Source: Sphingobium sp. Ant17
GTDB lineage: Bacteria; Pseudomonadota; Alphaproteobacteria; Sphingomonadales; Sphingomonadaceae
Assembly: GCF_000588875.1 (NCBI RefSeq)
Contig: NZ_JEMV01000039.1
Span: 1-39,370 of the forward strand
Reading direction: 5' to 3'
Length of the DNA stretch: 39,370 nucleotides
Shown here: piece after piece, positions 1 through 9,723 of the stretch
How positions within the stretch are numbered: the first letter of the stretch is position 1
How the letters are laid out: each line of letters begins with the position of its first letter
Position numbers and translations under genes: made by a program
The notes under the pieces: model-generated
Told to the model about the DNA's origin: nothing
Seen by the model: the letters and a program-made list of their open reading frames with translations, nothing else
Database searches by the model: none

Positions 1-1
1 G

Positions 2-1144
2 CGCGCGGGCGCGACATCGCCCGCCATCGAAAGCGGGGCAGCGGGCGTGCTGGCCGCGCAGGCGGCGCGCACCGTCGCGGGGCTACGGCCCAACCCCGAA
101 CTGAATATACAGACTGAAAATGTCGCGGGCAGCGGCGACTATCGCGGCTTTCGCAGCGCGGAGACGACGGCGCAGGTGACGCTGCCGCTGGAACTGGGCG
201 GCAAGCGGCCGGCGCGGGTGGCGCTGGCCAATGCGCAGCAGGATCGCGCGCAGATCGAACGGGCGGTTATTGCGGCCGACCTGCGGCTGGCGGTGACGCA
301 AGCCTATGTTACCGCCGTTTCGGCGGTGGAGCGGGCGATGGTGGCGCAGCGGCAGGTGACAATCGCGCAGGAGGCCCTGCGGTCGGCGCAGGTGCGTGTG
401 CGTGCCGGACGGGCCTCGCCGCTGGAGGCGCAGCGCGCGGAACTCGCACATCTCAATGCGCAGGCGACACAGGAACAGGCCGAGCGGTTAGCGAATGTCG
501 CTCGCGCCAATCTGGGCCGTTTGATCGGTGGCCCGGTGGCGGGGACGCTCGACTTGCGCTGGTTCGAGACGCTGGCGGCTGCCGGGCCGGTCGATCGGGC
601 TGCGGTGAGTGACATGCTGACCGCACGGGCCGCAGCGCTCGACGTGGCGACGGCCGATGCGCAAGTGCGGCTGGCGGGCGCGCAACGGGCGCCCGATCTT
701 CAGCTTTTTGCGGGGCCACGCCGCCTGTCCGGCAGCAACGATACCGCGATGCTGATGGGCATCAATATCCCGTTGCAGATCTTCAACAATGGCGGCGCGG
801 CGCAGGCGCAGGCACGCGCCGAACGGCAACGCGCGGACGCGACCCGGCGGATGACAGAAATCCAGCTCGATCAGGCCATCGCATCGGCCGACGCGGAAGT
901 CGCCAATGCCGAAACCGCCGCGCGCATCGCCAGTGGCCCGGCGCTCGCCGCCGCGCAGGAAGCGGCGCGCATTGCGCGCATCGGCTATCGCGAAGGCAAG
1001 TTCGGGCAGATCGACCTGCTCGAAGCCGAACGCACGCTGCTCGACACCCGTATGGCCGCGATCGCTGCGCTGGCCACCTATCATGATGCTTCGGCGCGCC
1101 GCGACCGGCTGGTCGCCCCGGCATCCCTGTTCGTGAAAGACTGA
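2..1144 (+). CDS. czcC: CzcC-type outer membrane efflux protein (5' end outside window)
   Basis: TolC-like outer membrane channel of a heavy-metal RND efflux pump; it would connect the periplasmic adaptor to the outside. The frame is open from base 2, so the N-terminus and signal peptide lie upstream of the window; the GTG at 47 is only the first start-like codon inside it. The visible part shows the long Ala/Arg/Gln-rich helical segments of OEP-family hairpins (for example LRLAVTQAYVTAVSAVERA) and a C-terminal LLEAERTLLDTR segment typical of CzcC. The stop lies 4 bases before the next gene, so it is the first gene of a tight czcCBA operon. Metal specificity cannot be read from this subunit. 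Confidence 0.88.
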   Translation, partial: RAGATSPAIESGAAGVLAAQAARTVAGLRPNPELNIQTENVAGSGDYRGFRSAETTAQVTLPLELGGKRPARVALANAQQDRAQIERAVIAADLRLAVTQAYVTAVSAVERAMVAQRQVTIAQEALRSAQVRVRAGRASPLEAQRAELAHLNAQATQEQAERLANVARANLGRLIGGPVAGTLDLRWFETLAAAGPVDRAAVSDMLTARAAALDVATADAQVRLAGAQRAPDLQLFAGPRRLSGSNDTAMLMGINIPLQIFNNGGAAQAQARAERQRADATRRMTEIQLDQAIASADAEVANAETAARIASGPALAAAQEAARIARIGYREGKFGQIDLLEAERTLLDTRMAAIAALATYHDASARRDRLVAPASLFVKD

Positions 1145-1148
1145 TCCC

Positions 1149-2318
1149 ATGAGAAAATGGACATTGTCGGCGGCATTGCCGCTGTTCCTGGTGCTGGCCG
1201 CCTGTGGCGAGACTGTGCCCCAGAATGAAGCGCATGATGAGGCGGGCCACGCCGAAGACCATGATGAGGAAGGCGAGGAGGATCATGCGGAAGAGGAGGG
1301 GGCAATAACCCTGTCCGAAGCGCAGATCCGCAGCGCGGGCATATTGCTGGTGCCGGTCGGCATGGCGGGATCGGGCGGGGCGGCGAGCCTGCCCGCGACG
1401 ATCGAGGCCGATCCGCAGGGTATGCAAGTCGTGACGGCGGCGGTCGGTGGACGGATCGTCGCGCTGCATCGCAATCTGGGTGAGGCGGTGCGGCGGGGCG
1501 ATCCGCTGGCGGTCATCGAAAGCCGCGAGGCGGCGCAGATGCAGGGCGAGATCGAAGCGGCCCGCGCCCGGCTGGCGCTGGCGCGCAGCAATTTGGGGCG
1601 GGAGCAGCGGCTGTTCGCGGAGAAAGTATCGCCCGAACAGGATCTGATCGCGGCGCGCACGACCGCGACTGAGGCGGGGATTGCGCTGCGGCTGGCGCAG
1701 CAGCAACTGGCGGCGACGGGCCGCGCGGGCGGCGGCCTCAACCGCATCAGCCTGCCCTCGCCGATCGGCGGGCAGGTCGTCAGCCGCAGCGCGATGCTGG
1801 GGCAGGTCGTAGCGGCCGATACCGAACTCTATCGCGTCGCCAATCTTGGCAAGCTTTCGGTCACTCTGTCCTTGTCCGCTGCCGATGCCGCAACCTTGCG
1901 ACCGGGCGGCACGGTCACGGTGACCGCGCCGGGGCGCACGGCGCAGGCGCGCATCAGCTTCGTCTCGCCGATCCTCGACGCGCAGACCCGGCTGGTCCCG
2001 GTCATCGCCACGATCGACAATCGCGACGGGCAATGGCGCGTGGGCGAGAATGTCACCGCTGCGGTCGACCTGCCGTCCAGGGATGGCGGGCGCGCCATCG
2101 CCGTGCCGCAGATCGCGGTGCAGACGGTCGAGGGCAAGAGCAGCGTGTTCGTGCGCACCCGCACCGGCTTCCAGGCGGTTCCGGTCGAATTGGGGCCAGT
2201 GAGCGGCGATCGCGTCATTATCACCAAGGGATTGAAAGGCGGCGAGCGGATCGCCGCCACCGGCAGCTTCACGCTCAAGGCCGAACTCGGCAAGGGCGAA
2301 GCGGAACATGGGCATTGA
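1149..2318 (+). CDS. czcB: CzcB-type periplasmic adaptor (membrane fusion) lipoprotein
   Basis: Periplasmic adaptor linking the RND pump to the outer membrane channel. The 389-residue product starts with a lipoprotein signal whose lipobox LAAC puts the acylated Cys at residue 19. Residues about 26-52 are a His/Asp/Glu-rich stretch (AHDEAGHAEDHDEEGEEDHA), a likely metal-binding region seen in metal-efflux adaptors. A biotinyl-lipoyl-like part (GGRIVALHRNLGEAVRRGDPL), a coiled-coil hairpin (IEAARARLALARSNLGREQR) and beta-barrel/membrane-proximal domains follow. It lies 4 bp after czcC and 3 bp before czcA. The assignment is firm; Co/Zn/Cd versus Ni or Cu specificity is inferred only loosely. 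Confidence 0.92.
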   Translation: MRKWTLSAALPLFLVLAACGETVPQNEAHDEAGHAEDHDEEGEEDHAEEEGAITLSEAQIRSAGILLVPVGMAGSGGAASLPATIEADPQGMQVVTAAVGGRIVALHRNLGEAVRRGDPLAVIESREAAQMQGEIEAARARLALARSNLGREQRLFAEKVSPEQDLIAARTTATEAGIALRLAQQQLAATGRAGGGLNRISLPSPIGGQVVSRSAMLGQVVAADTELYRVANLGKLSVTLSLSAADAATLRPGGTVTVTAPGRTAQARISFVSPILDAQTRLVPVIATIDNRDGQWRVGENVTAAVDLPSRDGGRAIAVPQIAVQTVEGKSSVFVRTRTGFQAVPVELGPVSGDRVIITKGLKGGERIAATGSFTLKAELGKGEAEHGH

Positions 2319-2321
2319 TCG

Positions 2322-5300
2322 ATGATTGACCGGATCGTCACATTCGCGGTCGCGCGGCGCTGGCTGGTGCTGCTGCTGACCCTCATCGCCTGCCTCATCG
2401 GCGGCTGGGCGCTTCAGCGCCTGCCCATCGATGCGGTGCCTGACATCACCAACAACCAGGTGCAGGTCAATGTCCGTGCGCCGTCGCTCTCGCCCGAACT
2501 GGTCGAGAAGCAAGTCGCCTTTCCCATCGAAACCGCGCTGTCGGGGATCGAGGGGCTGGAATATAGCCGCTCGCTGAGCCGCAACGGCTTTGCCCAAATC
2601 ACCGCCGTCTTCACCGACTCCACCGACATCTACTTCGCCCGGCAGCAGGTGAATGAGCGGCTGGCGGGGCTGGCCGAAAGCCTGCCTGCGGGCGTGACGC
2701 CGGAAATGGGGCCGATCGCGACGGGACTGGGTGAGGTCTATATGTGGACCGTCCACCTCGCCCATCGCAAGGATGACCAGCATGATCCGGGCGAACCGGG
2801 CCTGCAACCCGATGGCAGCTATATCACGCCGGAGGGCGAGCGGCTGGTGAGCCAGGCGGATCAGGCGACCTATTTGCGCACCGCGCAAGACTGGATCGTC
2901 GCGCCGCTGCTCAAGAATACGCCGGGGCTGGCCGGGGTCGATTCGATCGGCGGCTATGTGAAGCAGTTTCAGGTCGTGCCCGATCTCTCGCGGCTGGCTG
3001 CGTTGCGGATCGGCATCGATGATCTGGCGCGCGCGCTGGAGGAGAATAACAATGCGGTCGGCGCGGGCGTGGTCGATCGCAATGGCGAGGGGCTGGCCGT
3101 GCGATCCGACGCGCGGTTGACCGGGGCGGAGGATCTGTCCCGCACCGTGATCGCGACGCGCGAGGGCGTGCCGATCCTGCTGAGCCAGGTCGCCACGGTT
3201 CGGACGGGGCAAGCGATCCGCATGGGGTCGGCGTCTGAAAACGGGCGCGAGGTCGTGGTCGGCACGGCGGTCATGCGGGTCGGCGAGAATAGCCGCACCG
3301 TGGCATCGGCGGTCGCCCGGCGACTGGAGGAGATCAACGCCTCCCTGCCCACCGACGTCATCGTCCAGCCGGTGCTGGACCGCACCGCGCTCGTCCATTC
3401 GACCATCAACACGGTGACCAAGAACCTGGCCGAAGGCGCGTTGCTGGTCGTCGTCGTCCTGTTCGTGCTGCTGGGCAATTTCCGCGCGGCGCTGATCGCG
3501 GCGCTGGTGATCCCGATCACCATGTTGATGACCAGCTTCGGAATGTTGCAGGGGGGCGTGTCGGCTAACCTCATGAGTCTCGGCGCACTCGATTTCGGCC
3601 TGATCGTCGATGGCGCGGTCATCATTGTCGAACATGCATTGCGGCGGATCGCCGAAGGGCAGCATCGCGAAGGCCGGGTGCTGACGCTGGACGAACGGCT
3701 GGCCGTGGTCGTTGGCGCGGCGCGGGAGATGATCCGGCCTTCGGTCTATGGCCAGGCGATCATCATCCTCGTTTATGTGCCGCTGCTGACGCTGACGGGC
3801 ATCGAGGGCAAGACCTTCACGCCGATGGCGCTGACGGTCATCCTGGCGCTCGTTTGCGCTTTCATCCTGTCGCTCACCTTCGTGCCGGCCCTGCTTGCGG
3901 TGCTGTTGTCGAAGCCGGTGGAGGAAAAGGAAGGGCGGATTATGGGCTGGCTCAAGACCCGCTATGAACCTGGCCTCGACAAGGCAATGCAGCGGCCGAC
4001 GCGGACCATGGGCGTGGCGGTGGCGGCCTTCGTGCTGGCGATCGGCGCGTTCCTGACGCTGGGGCAGGAGTTTCTGCCGCAGCTCGACGAGGGCGACATG
4101 ACCGCGCAATGCTGCGCATTCCGGGCACGTCGGTCGAACAGAGCCAGGCGATGCAGTTCGACGTCGAAAAGGCGATCGCCACATTGCCGCAGGTCCGCTT
4201 CGTCTTTTCCAAGACGGGGACGGCGGAACTGGCGTCGGACCCAATGCCGCCCAATATTTCGGACACCTTCATCATCATGAAGCCGCGCGAGGAATGGCCC
4301 GATCCGAAACTGCCCAAGGCGGAACTGGTGGAAGCGGTCGAAAAGAAGCTGGCGGTGCTGCCCGGCAATGCCTTTGAAATCAGCCAGCCGATCCAGATGC
4401 GGTTCAACGAACTGATTGCGGGCGTGCGGGGGGACGTCGCGGTCAAAGTCTTTGGCGACGATGCCGACGCGATGGCGCGCACCGCTAATCAGGTCGCGAC
4501 GATCCTGCGGCGGACGGCAGGCGCGGTGGACGTGCGGGTCGAGCAGACCGAGGGGCTGCCGATGCTCGACATCCGGCCCCGGCGCGAGGCGCTGGCGGCG
4601 ATGGGCCTGTCGGCCAAGGCGGTGCAGGATGTCGTGGCCGCCGCGATCGGCGGGCGCGATGCGGGCATGATCTTCGAAGGGGATCGGCGCTTTGCGGTGA
4701 CGATCCGGCTCGACGATACGCAGCGGGCTGATATCGAGGCGGTGGGACAGATCCCTGTGCCGACGCCCGATGGGGCCTTCGTGCCGTTGGCGAGCGTGGC
4801 GGAGATTGCGGTCACGACCGGTCCCAACCAGATCAGCCGCGAAAATGGCAAGCGCCGGATCGTGGTGCAGGCCAATGTGCGTGGGCGCGACGTGGCGAGC
4901 GTGGTGGCGGACGCACAGGCGGATATCGCGTCGGCTGTGCGCTTGCCGGCGGGTGCCTATCTCGAATGGGGCGGGCAGTTCGAAAATCTGGCGTCGGCGC
5001 GGGATCGGTTGTTGCTGGTCGTCCCGGCCTGTTTCGTGCTGATCCTGCTGCTGCTTTATGGTGCGTTGGGCAATGTGCGCGACGCGATGATCGTCTTTAC
5101 CGGGGTGCCGTTGGCGCTGGTCGGTGGCGTGCTGGCGCTGTTCCTGCGGGGCATGCCCTTTTCCGTCTCGGCGGCGGTGGGCTTCATCGCCTTGTCGGGC
5201 ATTGCGGTGCTTAACGGGCTGGTGATGGTGACGGCGATCCAGGAGTTGATCGGGCAAGGTATGGCGCGCGCGCGGGCGGCCGAGCAGGGGGCGATGCGCC

Positions 5301-5494
5301 GCCTGCGGCCGGTGGTGATGACCGCGCTGGTCGCCTCGCTTGGCTTCGTGCCGATGGCCCTGGCGACCGGGTCAGGCGCGGAGGTGCAGAAGCCGCTGGC
5401 GACGGTGGTGATTGGCGGGCTGGTGTCGGCGACGCTGCTGACCCTGTTCGTGCTGCCGACGCTCTATGCGCGCTTTGGCGGGCGGCGGGCCTGA
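2322..5494 (+). CDS. czcA: CzcA-type heavy-metal RND efflux pump, reading frame interrupted
   Basis: Proton-driven inner membrane pump exporting divalent metal cations. The first frame runs from ATG 2322 to LDEGDMTAQ; the second resumes at MLRIPGTSVEQ (4109) and runs to 5494. Between them a codon reads CA instead of CAN (about 4106-4109), so one base is missing. Restoring it gives about 1057 residues, the normal CzcA length. TM4 carries the HME-RND signature DFGLIVDGAVIIVEH with its acidic residues. The N-terminal TM1 and the periplasmic porter and docking segments are in usual order. Last gene of czcCBA, ending before a strong hairpin. The lesion matches the pattern in four other genes here and is probably a sequence error. 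If real, the pump would be dead. Confidence 0.9.
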
Positions 5495-5502
5495 CGTCAG
5501 GG

Positions 5503-5527
5503 CAGGGGGCGGTGGTGCCGCCCCCTG
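5503..5527. terminator. Hairpin between convergent czcA and hppD
   Basis: Perfect inverted repeat CAGGGGGCGG / CCGCCCCCTG with a 5-base loop, filling the 39-bp gap between the two convergent stop codons. There is no T-run on either side, so it may block readthrough or protect 3' ends rather than being a classical intrinsic terminator. Confidence 0.6.
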
Positions 5528-5533
5528 TCGCGT

Positions 5534-6577
5534 TCAGGCATCGACCGACACGACGCCGCGCCGTATCTGGTCGAGTTCGATGCTTTCGAACAAGGCCTGG
5601 AAATTGCCATTGCCGAACCCGTCATTGCCCTTGCGCTGGATGATTTCGAAGAAGATCGGGCCGAACATATTTTCGGTGAAGATCTGCAGCAAGATGCCCT
5701 CGCCCGTCTCGACGCTGCCGTCGATCAGGATGCGGTTGGCGCGCAGCCGGTCGAGATCCTCGCCATGGCCGGGGACGCGGGTGTCGACCAGATCATAATA
5801 GGTCTCGATCGTGTCCTGCAGCCGCACGCCCCGCGCGCGCAATTTCTCGACGGTATCGTATATATTGTCGGTGGTGAGCGCGAGATGCTGGATGCCTTCG
5901 CCATGATAGTCGCGGATGAATTCCTCGATCTGGCTCTTGTCGTCCTGGCTCTCGTTCAGCGGGATGCGGATCGCCCGGTCGGGCGCAATCATCGCCTGGC
6001 TGGTGAGGCCGGTCGCCTTGCCCTTGATATCGAAGAATTTCTGTTCCTCGAAGCCGAAGAGGGTGCGGTAAAATTCGCTCCACACCTGCATTTGCCCGCG
6101 CCGGACATTGTGGGTCAGATGGTCGAGCAGGTCGAGCCCGACGCTATTCTTTGCCTCCGCCTCGCGCCAGCCGGCGAATTCGGCCCAGTCGGCATAGGGA
6201 TCTTGGCCATCGGGCATGAAATAGAGGTAGGAGCCGCCGATCCCCTGGATCACCGTGTCATCCTCTTCGGTCGCCTGCGCGCCATGGTCGAGCGCCCATC
6301 GCATCGCGGCCTGCGGATCGGCGACGCGGAAGGCCATGGCGCTGGCGGAGGGACCATGGACTCCGCGAAAGGCGGCAACGCGCCCGGCATCGTCGCGGTT
6401 GAGCATCAGGTTGATGCGACCCTGTTTATAGCGGGTGATATTCTTGGTCGGGTGGCGGTGCGTCGGCACGAAGCCCAGTTGCTCGAACTGCGCCGCCATC
6501 GCCGCCGGATCGGGCGAGGTGAATTCGGCGAATTCGAAGCCGTTGAGGCCCAGGGGATTGTCTATGGTAGCGGTCAT
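5534..6577 (-). CDS. hppD: 4-hydroxyphenylpyruvate dioxygenase
   Basis: Converts 4-hydroxyphenylpyruvate to homogentisate, the second committed step of phenylalanine/tyrosine breakdown; cytosolic non-heme Fe(II) enzyme. The 347-residue length and two vicinal-oxygen-chelate halves fit the family. The iron ligands are visible as His153 (LDHLTHN), His231 (GIQHLAL) and Glu311 (FFEIIQRKG). The start is the ATG at 6577, whose A and TG overlap the phhA stop in an ATGA (4-base overlap), so the genes are translationally coupled. The product of phhA (tyrosine) needs only a transaminase to become this enzyme's substrate. Confidence 0.96.
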   Translation of the reverse strand: MTATIDNPLGLNGFEFAEFTSPDPAAMAAQFEQLGFVPTHRHPTKNITRYKQGRINLMLNRDDAGRVAAFRGVHGPSASAMAFRVADPQAAMRWALDHGAQATEEDDTVIQGIGGSYLYFMPDGQDPYADWAEFAGWREAEAKNSVGLDLLDHLTHNVRRGQMQVWSEFYRTLFGFEEQKFFDIKGKATGLTSQAMIAPDRAIRIPLNESQDDKSQIEEFIRDYHGEGIQHLALTTDNIYDTVEKLRARGVRLQDTIETYYDLVDTRVPGHGEDLDRLRANRILIDGSVETGEGILLQIFTENMFGPIFFEIIQRKGNDGFGNGNFQALFESIELDQIRRGVVSVDA

Positions 6578-7446
6578 TGCGGCTCCTCTTCCTTTTTTTT
6601 CTTGGCATAGGCCTGCGTACCGCGGGTGAAGAAGCGGTCGGTCGGCAGGATGGTATCGGTGTCGAGATCGGGCAGGCCGTCCAGCTCAGCGTAGAGCGGG
6701 GCAAAGTCGGTCTCGACCGTCTGGCGCAGCAGATCTTCGAAACTGTCGATGACGAAATAGCTCTGCTGATAATCGTCGATGCGGTAGCGGGTGCGCATCA
6801 GCCGCTTGAGATCGAAACCCAGCCGGTTGGGGGAGGGATCGTCCAGGGCGTAGATGGACTCGCCGTGGGACGACACGATGCCCGCGCCGTAGAGTTTGAG
6901 ATCGTCGCCCTGGCGGATCAGGCCGAACTCCACGGTGTACCAATAGAGCCGGGCCAGCCGGTCGATCGCACCCAGGCCGTCGGCGCGCAGGCCTCCCTGG
7001 CCATAGGCCTGCATATAATCGGCGAAGGCGGGGTTGGCGAGCAGGGGGACGTGGCCGAAGACGTCGTGGAAAATGTCGGGTTCGGACAGATAGTCGATCT
7101 GGTCGGGCGTGCGCAGGAAACGCCCGGCGACGAAGCGGCGGTTGGCGAGATGGTCGAAGAACAGCCGGTCGGGGACCAGACCGGGGACGGCGACGACCTG
7201 CCAGCCGGTCAGCTTCATCAGCCGTTCGGATAGCTCATCGAAATCCGGGATGCCCGGCCGGGTCATGCGCAGCACGTCCAGCCCGTTCATGAACTCCGCC
7301 ACGGCGCGGTCGGGAAGCATTTGCGCCTGACGGGCAAAGAGCCGGTCCCACAGCGCATGTTCCTGCGGCGTATAGGCGGCCCAATCCTGCGGGATCGTCC
7401 AATCCTCGGCGGTGCCTTCAGGGCGCTCCATGTCGTTTTGGGCCAT
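6574..7446 (-). CDS. phhA: Phenylalanine 4-monooxygenase
   Basis: Pterin-dependent, non-heme iron hydroxylase converting phenylalanine to tyrosine. The 290-residue bacterial (monomeric) form shows iron ligands His127 and His132 in HDVFGH and Glu173 in YWYTVEFGL. The C-terminus ends in a Lys/Glu-rich tail (KKKKEEE). It starts at ATG 7446 and overlaps hppD by 4 bases, forming a two-gene operon for entry into homogentisate catabolism. It is transcribed divergently from an Lrp/AsnC regulator across a 94-bp gap with repeated CAATAT elements, so that regulator is the likely controller. Confidence 0.96.
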   Translation of the reverse strand: MAQNDMERPEGTAEDWTIPQDWAAYTPQEHALWDRLFARQAQMLPDRAVAEFMNGLDVLRMTRPGIPDFDELSERLMKLTGWQVVAVPGLVPDRLFFDHLANRRFVAGRFLRTPDQIDYLSEPDIFHDVFGHVPLLANPAFADYMQAYGQGGLRADGLGAIDRLARLYWYTVEFGLIRQGDDLKLYGAGIVSSHGESIYALDDPSPNRLGFDLKRLMRTRYRIDDYQQSYFVIDSFEDLLRQTVETDFAPLYAELDGLPDLDTDTILPTDRFFTRGTQAYAKKKKEEEPQ

Positions 7447-7453
7447 GATGATA

Positions 7454-7510
7454 ATATTGCATGATTCCAGTGAAAAAGGGTTTCAATATCCTGGATTGCT
7501 GCGCAATATC
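7454..7510. promoter_or_regulatory. Candidate Lrp/AsnC operator array between phhA and the regulator
   Basis: The short AT-rich divergent gap holds ATATTG at 7454-7459 and its complement CAATAT at 7484-7489 and 7504-7509. Their centres are 30 and 20 bp apart, close to three and two helical turns, as expected for an Lrp-type oligomer binding one DNA face. The sites lie between the two divergent starts. No convincing -35/-10 pair was identified in either direction. Assignment is by position and spacing only. Confidence 0.5.
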
Positions 7511-7540
7511 GGATGTAATTTCATCATATGTGGGCCGGAT

Positions 7541-8011
7541 ATGAAACAGGACTATCAGATCGATGCGATCGACCGGCGGATCATCGCCATATTGCAGGCC
7601 GATGCCGCCATTCCCCATGCGCAATTGGCCGAACAGGTCGGCGCGTCGACCGCGTCCTGCTGGCGCCGGATCAAGGCGCTGGAGGCGGCTGGGGTGTTGA
7701 CCCGCGCGGTGCGGCTGGTCGATCCGGCCAAGGTCGATCGCGGGGTCAATGTGCTGTGCAATATCCGCATGCGCAGCCATGCCCGCGAACCGCGCAGCGC
7801 CTTCGAGGCCTTTGTCGATGATTGCCCGGAAATCGTCGAATGCTTCTCCATGTCGGGGGAGTGGGACTATCTGTTGCGGGTCGTGGTGGCGGACGTCGCC
7901 GACTATAACCAGTTCCTGATGCACACGTTGTTGGCGCAGCCGACGGTGGCGGGGGCGGCTTCGCACTTTGCGCTATCGACCACCAAATATACCACCGCCT
8001 TACCGGTGTAA
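7541..8011 (+). CDS. Lrp/AsnC family transcriptional regulator
   Basis: The 156-residue protein has the family's layout: an N-terminal winged helix (IDAIDRRIIAILQADAAIP, then recognition region GASTASCWRRIKALEAAGV) and a C-terminal RAM/AsnC ligand-binding domain (SGEWDYLLRVVVADVADYN). I chose ATG 7541 because homologous proteins begin just before this helix; the frame extends further upstream, but those codons overlap the phhA start. It sits divergently next to phhA-hppD, which suggests control of phenylalanine degradation with an aromatic amino acid as ligand. That ligand is an inference. Confidence 0.9.
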   Translation: MKQDYQIDAIDRRIIAILQADAAIPHAQLAEQVGASTASCWRRIKALEAAGVLTRAVRLVDPAKVDRGVNVLCNIRMRSHAREPRSAFEAFVDDCPEIVECFSMSGEWDYLLRVVVADVADYNQFLMHTLLAQPTVAGAASHFALSTTKYTTALPV

Positions 8012-8015
8012 GGCC

Positions 8016-9359
8016 TCAAGCGATCGCCATGTCGCCCATCCATGCGCCGAACGACGCGCGGGCGCGGGACGTATAGGCTTCCTTGCGCTGCTTCTTCTTG
8101 ACGTCATCCAGCGTCGGGAAGAGGCCGAAATTGACGTTCATCGGCTGATAGTCCGCCGTCGCGACATTGCCGGTCACATGGCCGAGCAGCGCGCCAAGCG
8201 CGGTGTCGGCGGGCGGGGGCGTCAGCGTATGGCCCAGCAGTTCGGCCGCGGCGAAGCGCCCGGCGATCAGGCCGATCGCCGCGCTTTCGACATAGCCTTC
8301 GCACCCCGTCATCTGCCCGGCGAAGCGGATATGCGGGGCGCTTTTGAGCCGCAGCGTGGCGTCGAGCAGCTTGGGGCTTTGGATGAAAGTGTTGCGATGC
8401 AGCCCGCCCAGCCGCGCAAACTCCGCATTTTGCAGGCCGGGGATGGTGCGGAACAGTTCGACCTGCGCGCCGTGCTTCAGCTTGGTCTGGAAACCGACCA
8501 TGTTCCACAGCGTGCCCGACGCATTATCCTGCCGCAACTGCACCACGGCATAGGGCCAGCGGCCAGTGCGCGGGTTGTCCAGCCCCATCGGCTTCATCGG
8601 TCCATGGCGCAGCGTTTCCGGCCCGCGCGAGGCCATCACCTCGATCGGCATGCAGCCTTCGAAATAGGGGGTGTTGGCCTCCCATTCCTTGAACTCGGTT
8701 TTCTCTCCGTCGAGCAGCCCCTGGACGAAGGCTTGATATTGGTCCTTGTCCATCGGGCAGTTGATATAATCCTTCCCCTCGCCGCCGCCGGGGCCGATCT
8801 TGTCCCAGCGATTGGCCATCCAGCATTGGTCCATGTCGATGCTGTCATGGTGGATGACCGGCGCGATCGCGTCGAAGAAAGCAAGATGTTCCATCCCCGC
8901 CGCCTGGCCGATGCTGGTCGCGAGCGCGGGCGCGGTGAGCGGGCCGGTGGCGACGATGGTCATGCCGGAGGTCGGCAGCGTGTCGATTCGTTCGCGGACG
9001 ATCTCGACATTGGGATGATCCGCCAGCGCGCGCGTGACGGCACCGGAAAAGACATGGCGATCCACTGCCAGCGCGGAGCCGGCGGGCACTTTGGCGGGTT
9101 CGGCGCTCGCCATGATAAGCGAGTCCAGCCGCCGCATTTCCTGATGCAGCAGGCCCACGGCATTTTTGTCGGCATCGTCGGAACGGAAACTGTTGGAGCA
9201 GACCAGTTCAGCGAGGCCTTCGGTCTGGTGCGCAGGTGACATGTCGCCGCTCCCCCGCATTTCCGACAGGCGCACCTTGATGCCCGCCTGCGCCAACTGC
9301 CACGCCGCTTCGGACCCGGCGAGCCCGCCGCCGATGATATGCACCTGATAGTCTGCCAC
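8016..9359 (-). CDS. trmFO: tRNA (uracil-54,C5)-methyltransferase, folate/FAD-dependent
   Basis: Makes ribothymidine at position 54 of tRNA using methylenetetrahydrofolate and FAD. The 447-residue length matches TrmFO. The N-terminus has the FAD-binding glycine motif [14 protein letters not shown] and the family signature [25 protein letters not shown] and the [20 protein letters not shown] segment are near the C-terminus. I chose the GTG at 9359 because the glycine motif follows directly and AAGGCG lies 7 bases upstream; the open frame further upstream has no family similarity. The 3' end is convergent with the Lrp gene, with 4 bp between stops. Confidence 0.95.
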   Translation of the reverse strand: MADYQVHIIGGGLAGSEAAWQLAQAGIKVRLSEMRGSGDMSPAHQTEGLAELVCSNSFRSDDADKNAVGLLHQEMRRLDSLIMASAEPAKVPAGSALAVDRHVFSGAVTRALADHPNVEIVRERIDTLPTSGMTIVATGPLTAPALATSIGQAAGMEHLAFFDAIAPVIHHDSIDMDQCWMANRWDKIGPGGGEGKDYINCPMDKDQYQAFVQGLLDGEKTEFKEWEANTPYFEGCMPIEVMASRGPETLRHGPMKPMGLDNPRTGRWPYAVVQLRQDNASGTLWNMVGFQTKLKHGAQVELFRTIPGLQNAEFARLGGLHRNTFIQSPKLLDATLRLKSAPHIRFAGQMTGCEGYVESAAIGLIAGRFAAAELLGHTLTPPPADTALGALLGHVTGNVATADYQPMNVNFGLFPTLDDVKKKQRKEAYTSRARASFGAWMGDMAIA

Positions 9360-9616
9360 TGATATTCGCCTTGATGTCGCAATTCTGCCGTTCGGGCCAA
9401 GGCCTATAGCCGATGGCGGCGCAGTAGGACAGGGCGGCGTGGGTGGCTTTTGGGGTGGGGTGGCGGGGAGTGCTGTTCTGCGAAGGCTGTGAAGTTCACA
9501 CCGTTGCAGGGTTCGATTTTGCTGGGCTTGGGGTTTGCAGGGCGGACTTCGCAATAGGAGAATTTTTTGTGAAGTGGGGGGCATAGTATAAAATCTCCCC
9601 TCCCCAGCGGGGAGGG

Positions 9617-9644
9617 TTGATTGGAGTCACGTGCCTCCAATCAA
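9617..9644. repeat. Perfect 10-bp inverted repeat, 8-base loop
   Basis: TTGATTGGAG and CTCCAATCAA flank TCACGTGC, which is itself nearly palindromic around CACGTG. Intergenic, downstream of the antitoxin gene and upstream of trmFO. It could be a cruciform or a processing site; function unknown. Confidence 0.6.
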
Positions 9645-9683
9645 GGGGAGCGTCCACGCTGGCGGCGGCACACCCCCACCCAA

Positions 9684-9703
9684 CCTCCCCCTGTAGGGGG
9701 AGG
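9684..9703. terminator. CCTCCCCC-TGTA-GGGGGAGG hairpin
   Basis: Perfect 8-bp stem with a 4-base loop starting 21 bp beyond the stop of the antitoxin gene (9724). There is no T-run, so efficiency as an intrinsic terminator is uncertain. Similar stems lie at 17647-17668 and 18728-18747. Confidence 0.5.
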
Positions 9704-9723
9704 GGCCTTATGGCATCCCGCGA

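Larger units (their letters stand above)
9360..9723. other. Non-coding gap with several inverted repeats
   Basis: No convincing gene. It contains a short palindrome TGTGAAGTTCACA (9488-9500), a GC-rich inverted repeat CCCTCCCC..GGGGAGGG around 9597-9616, a perfect 10-bp inverted repeat TTGATTGGAG / CTCCAATCAA (9617-9644) and CCTCCCCC-TGTA-GGGGGAGG (9684-9703). The last is probably the 3' hairpin of the antitoxin gene that ends at 9724. Open frames here are low-complexity translations of these repeats. Confidence 0.6.

Noticed and set aside
4106..4112. Programmed frameshifting in czcA (and the similar breaks in ilvB, serB, gatB and the receptor)
   Set aside because: There is no slippery heptamer, no consistent motif at the sites, and core enzymes do not use it; missing bases explain all six cases.
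783..4244. A 1153-codon open frame on the minus strand across czcB and czcA
   Set aside because: It is antisense to well-conserved genes, rich in Arg, His, Gln and Asp as GC-rich shadow frames are, and has no domain.
7968..9239. A 423-codon plus-strand frame over trmFO
   Set aside because: Opposite strand of a clear TrmFO protein; no recognisable motifs.
9404..9640. Small minus-strand frames in the trmFO upstream gap
   Set aside because: They translate hairpin repeats and low-complexity sequence, without an SD.
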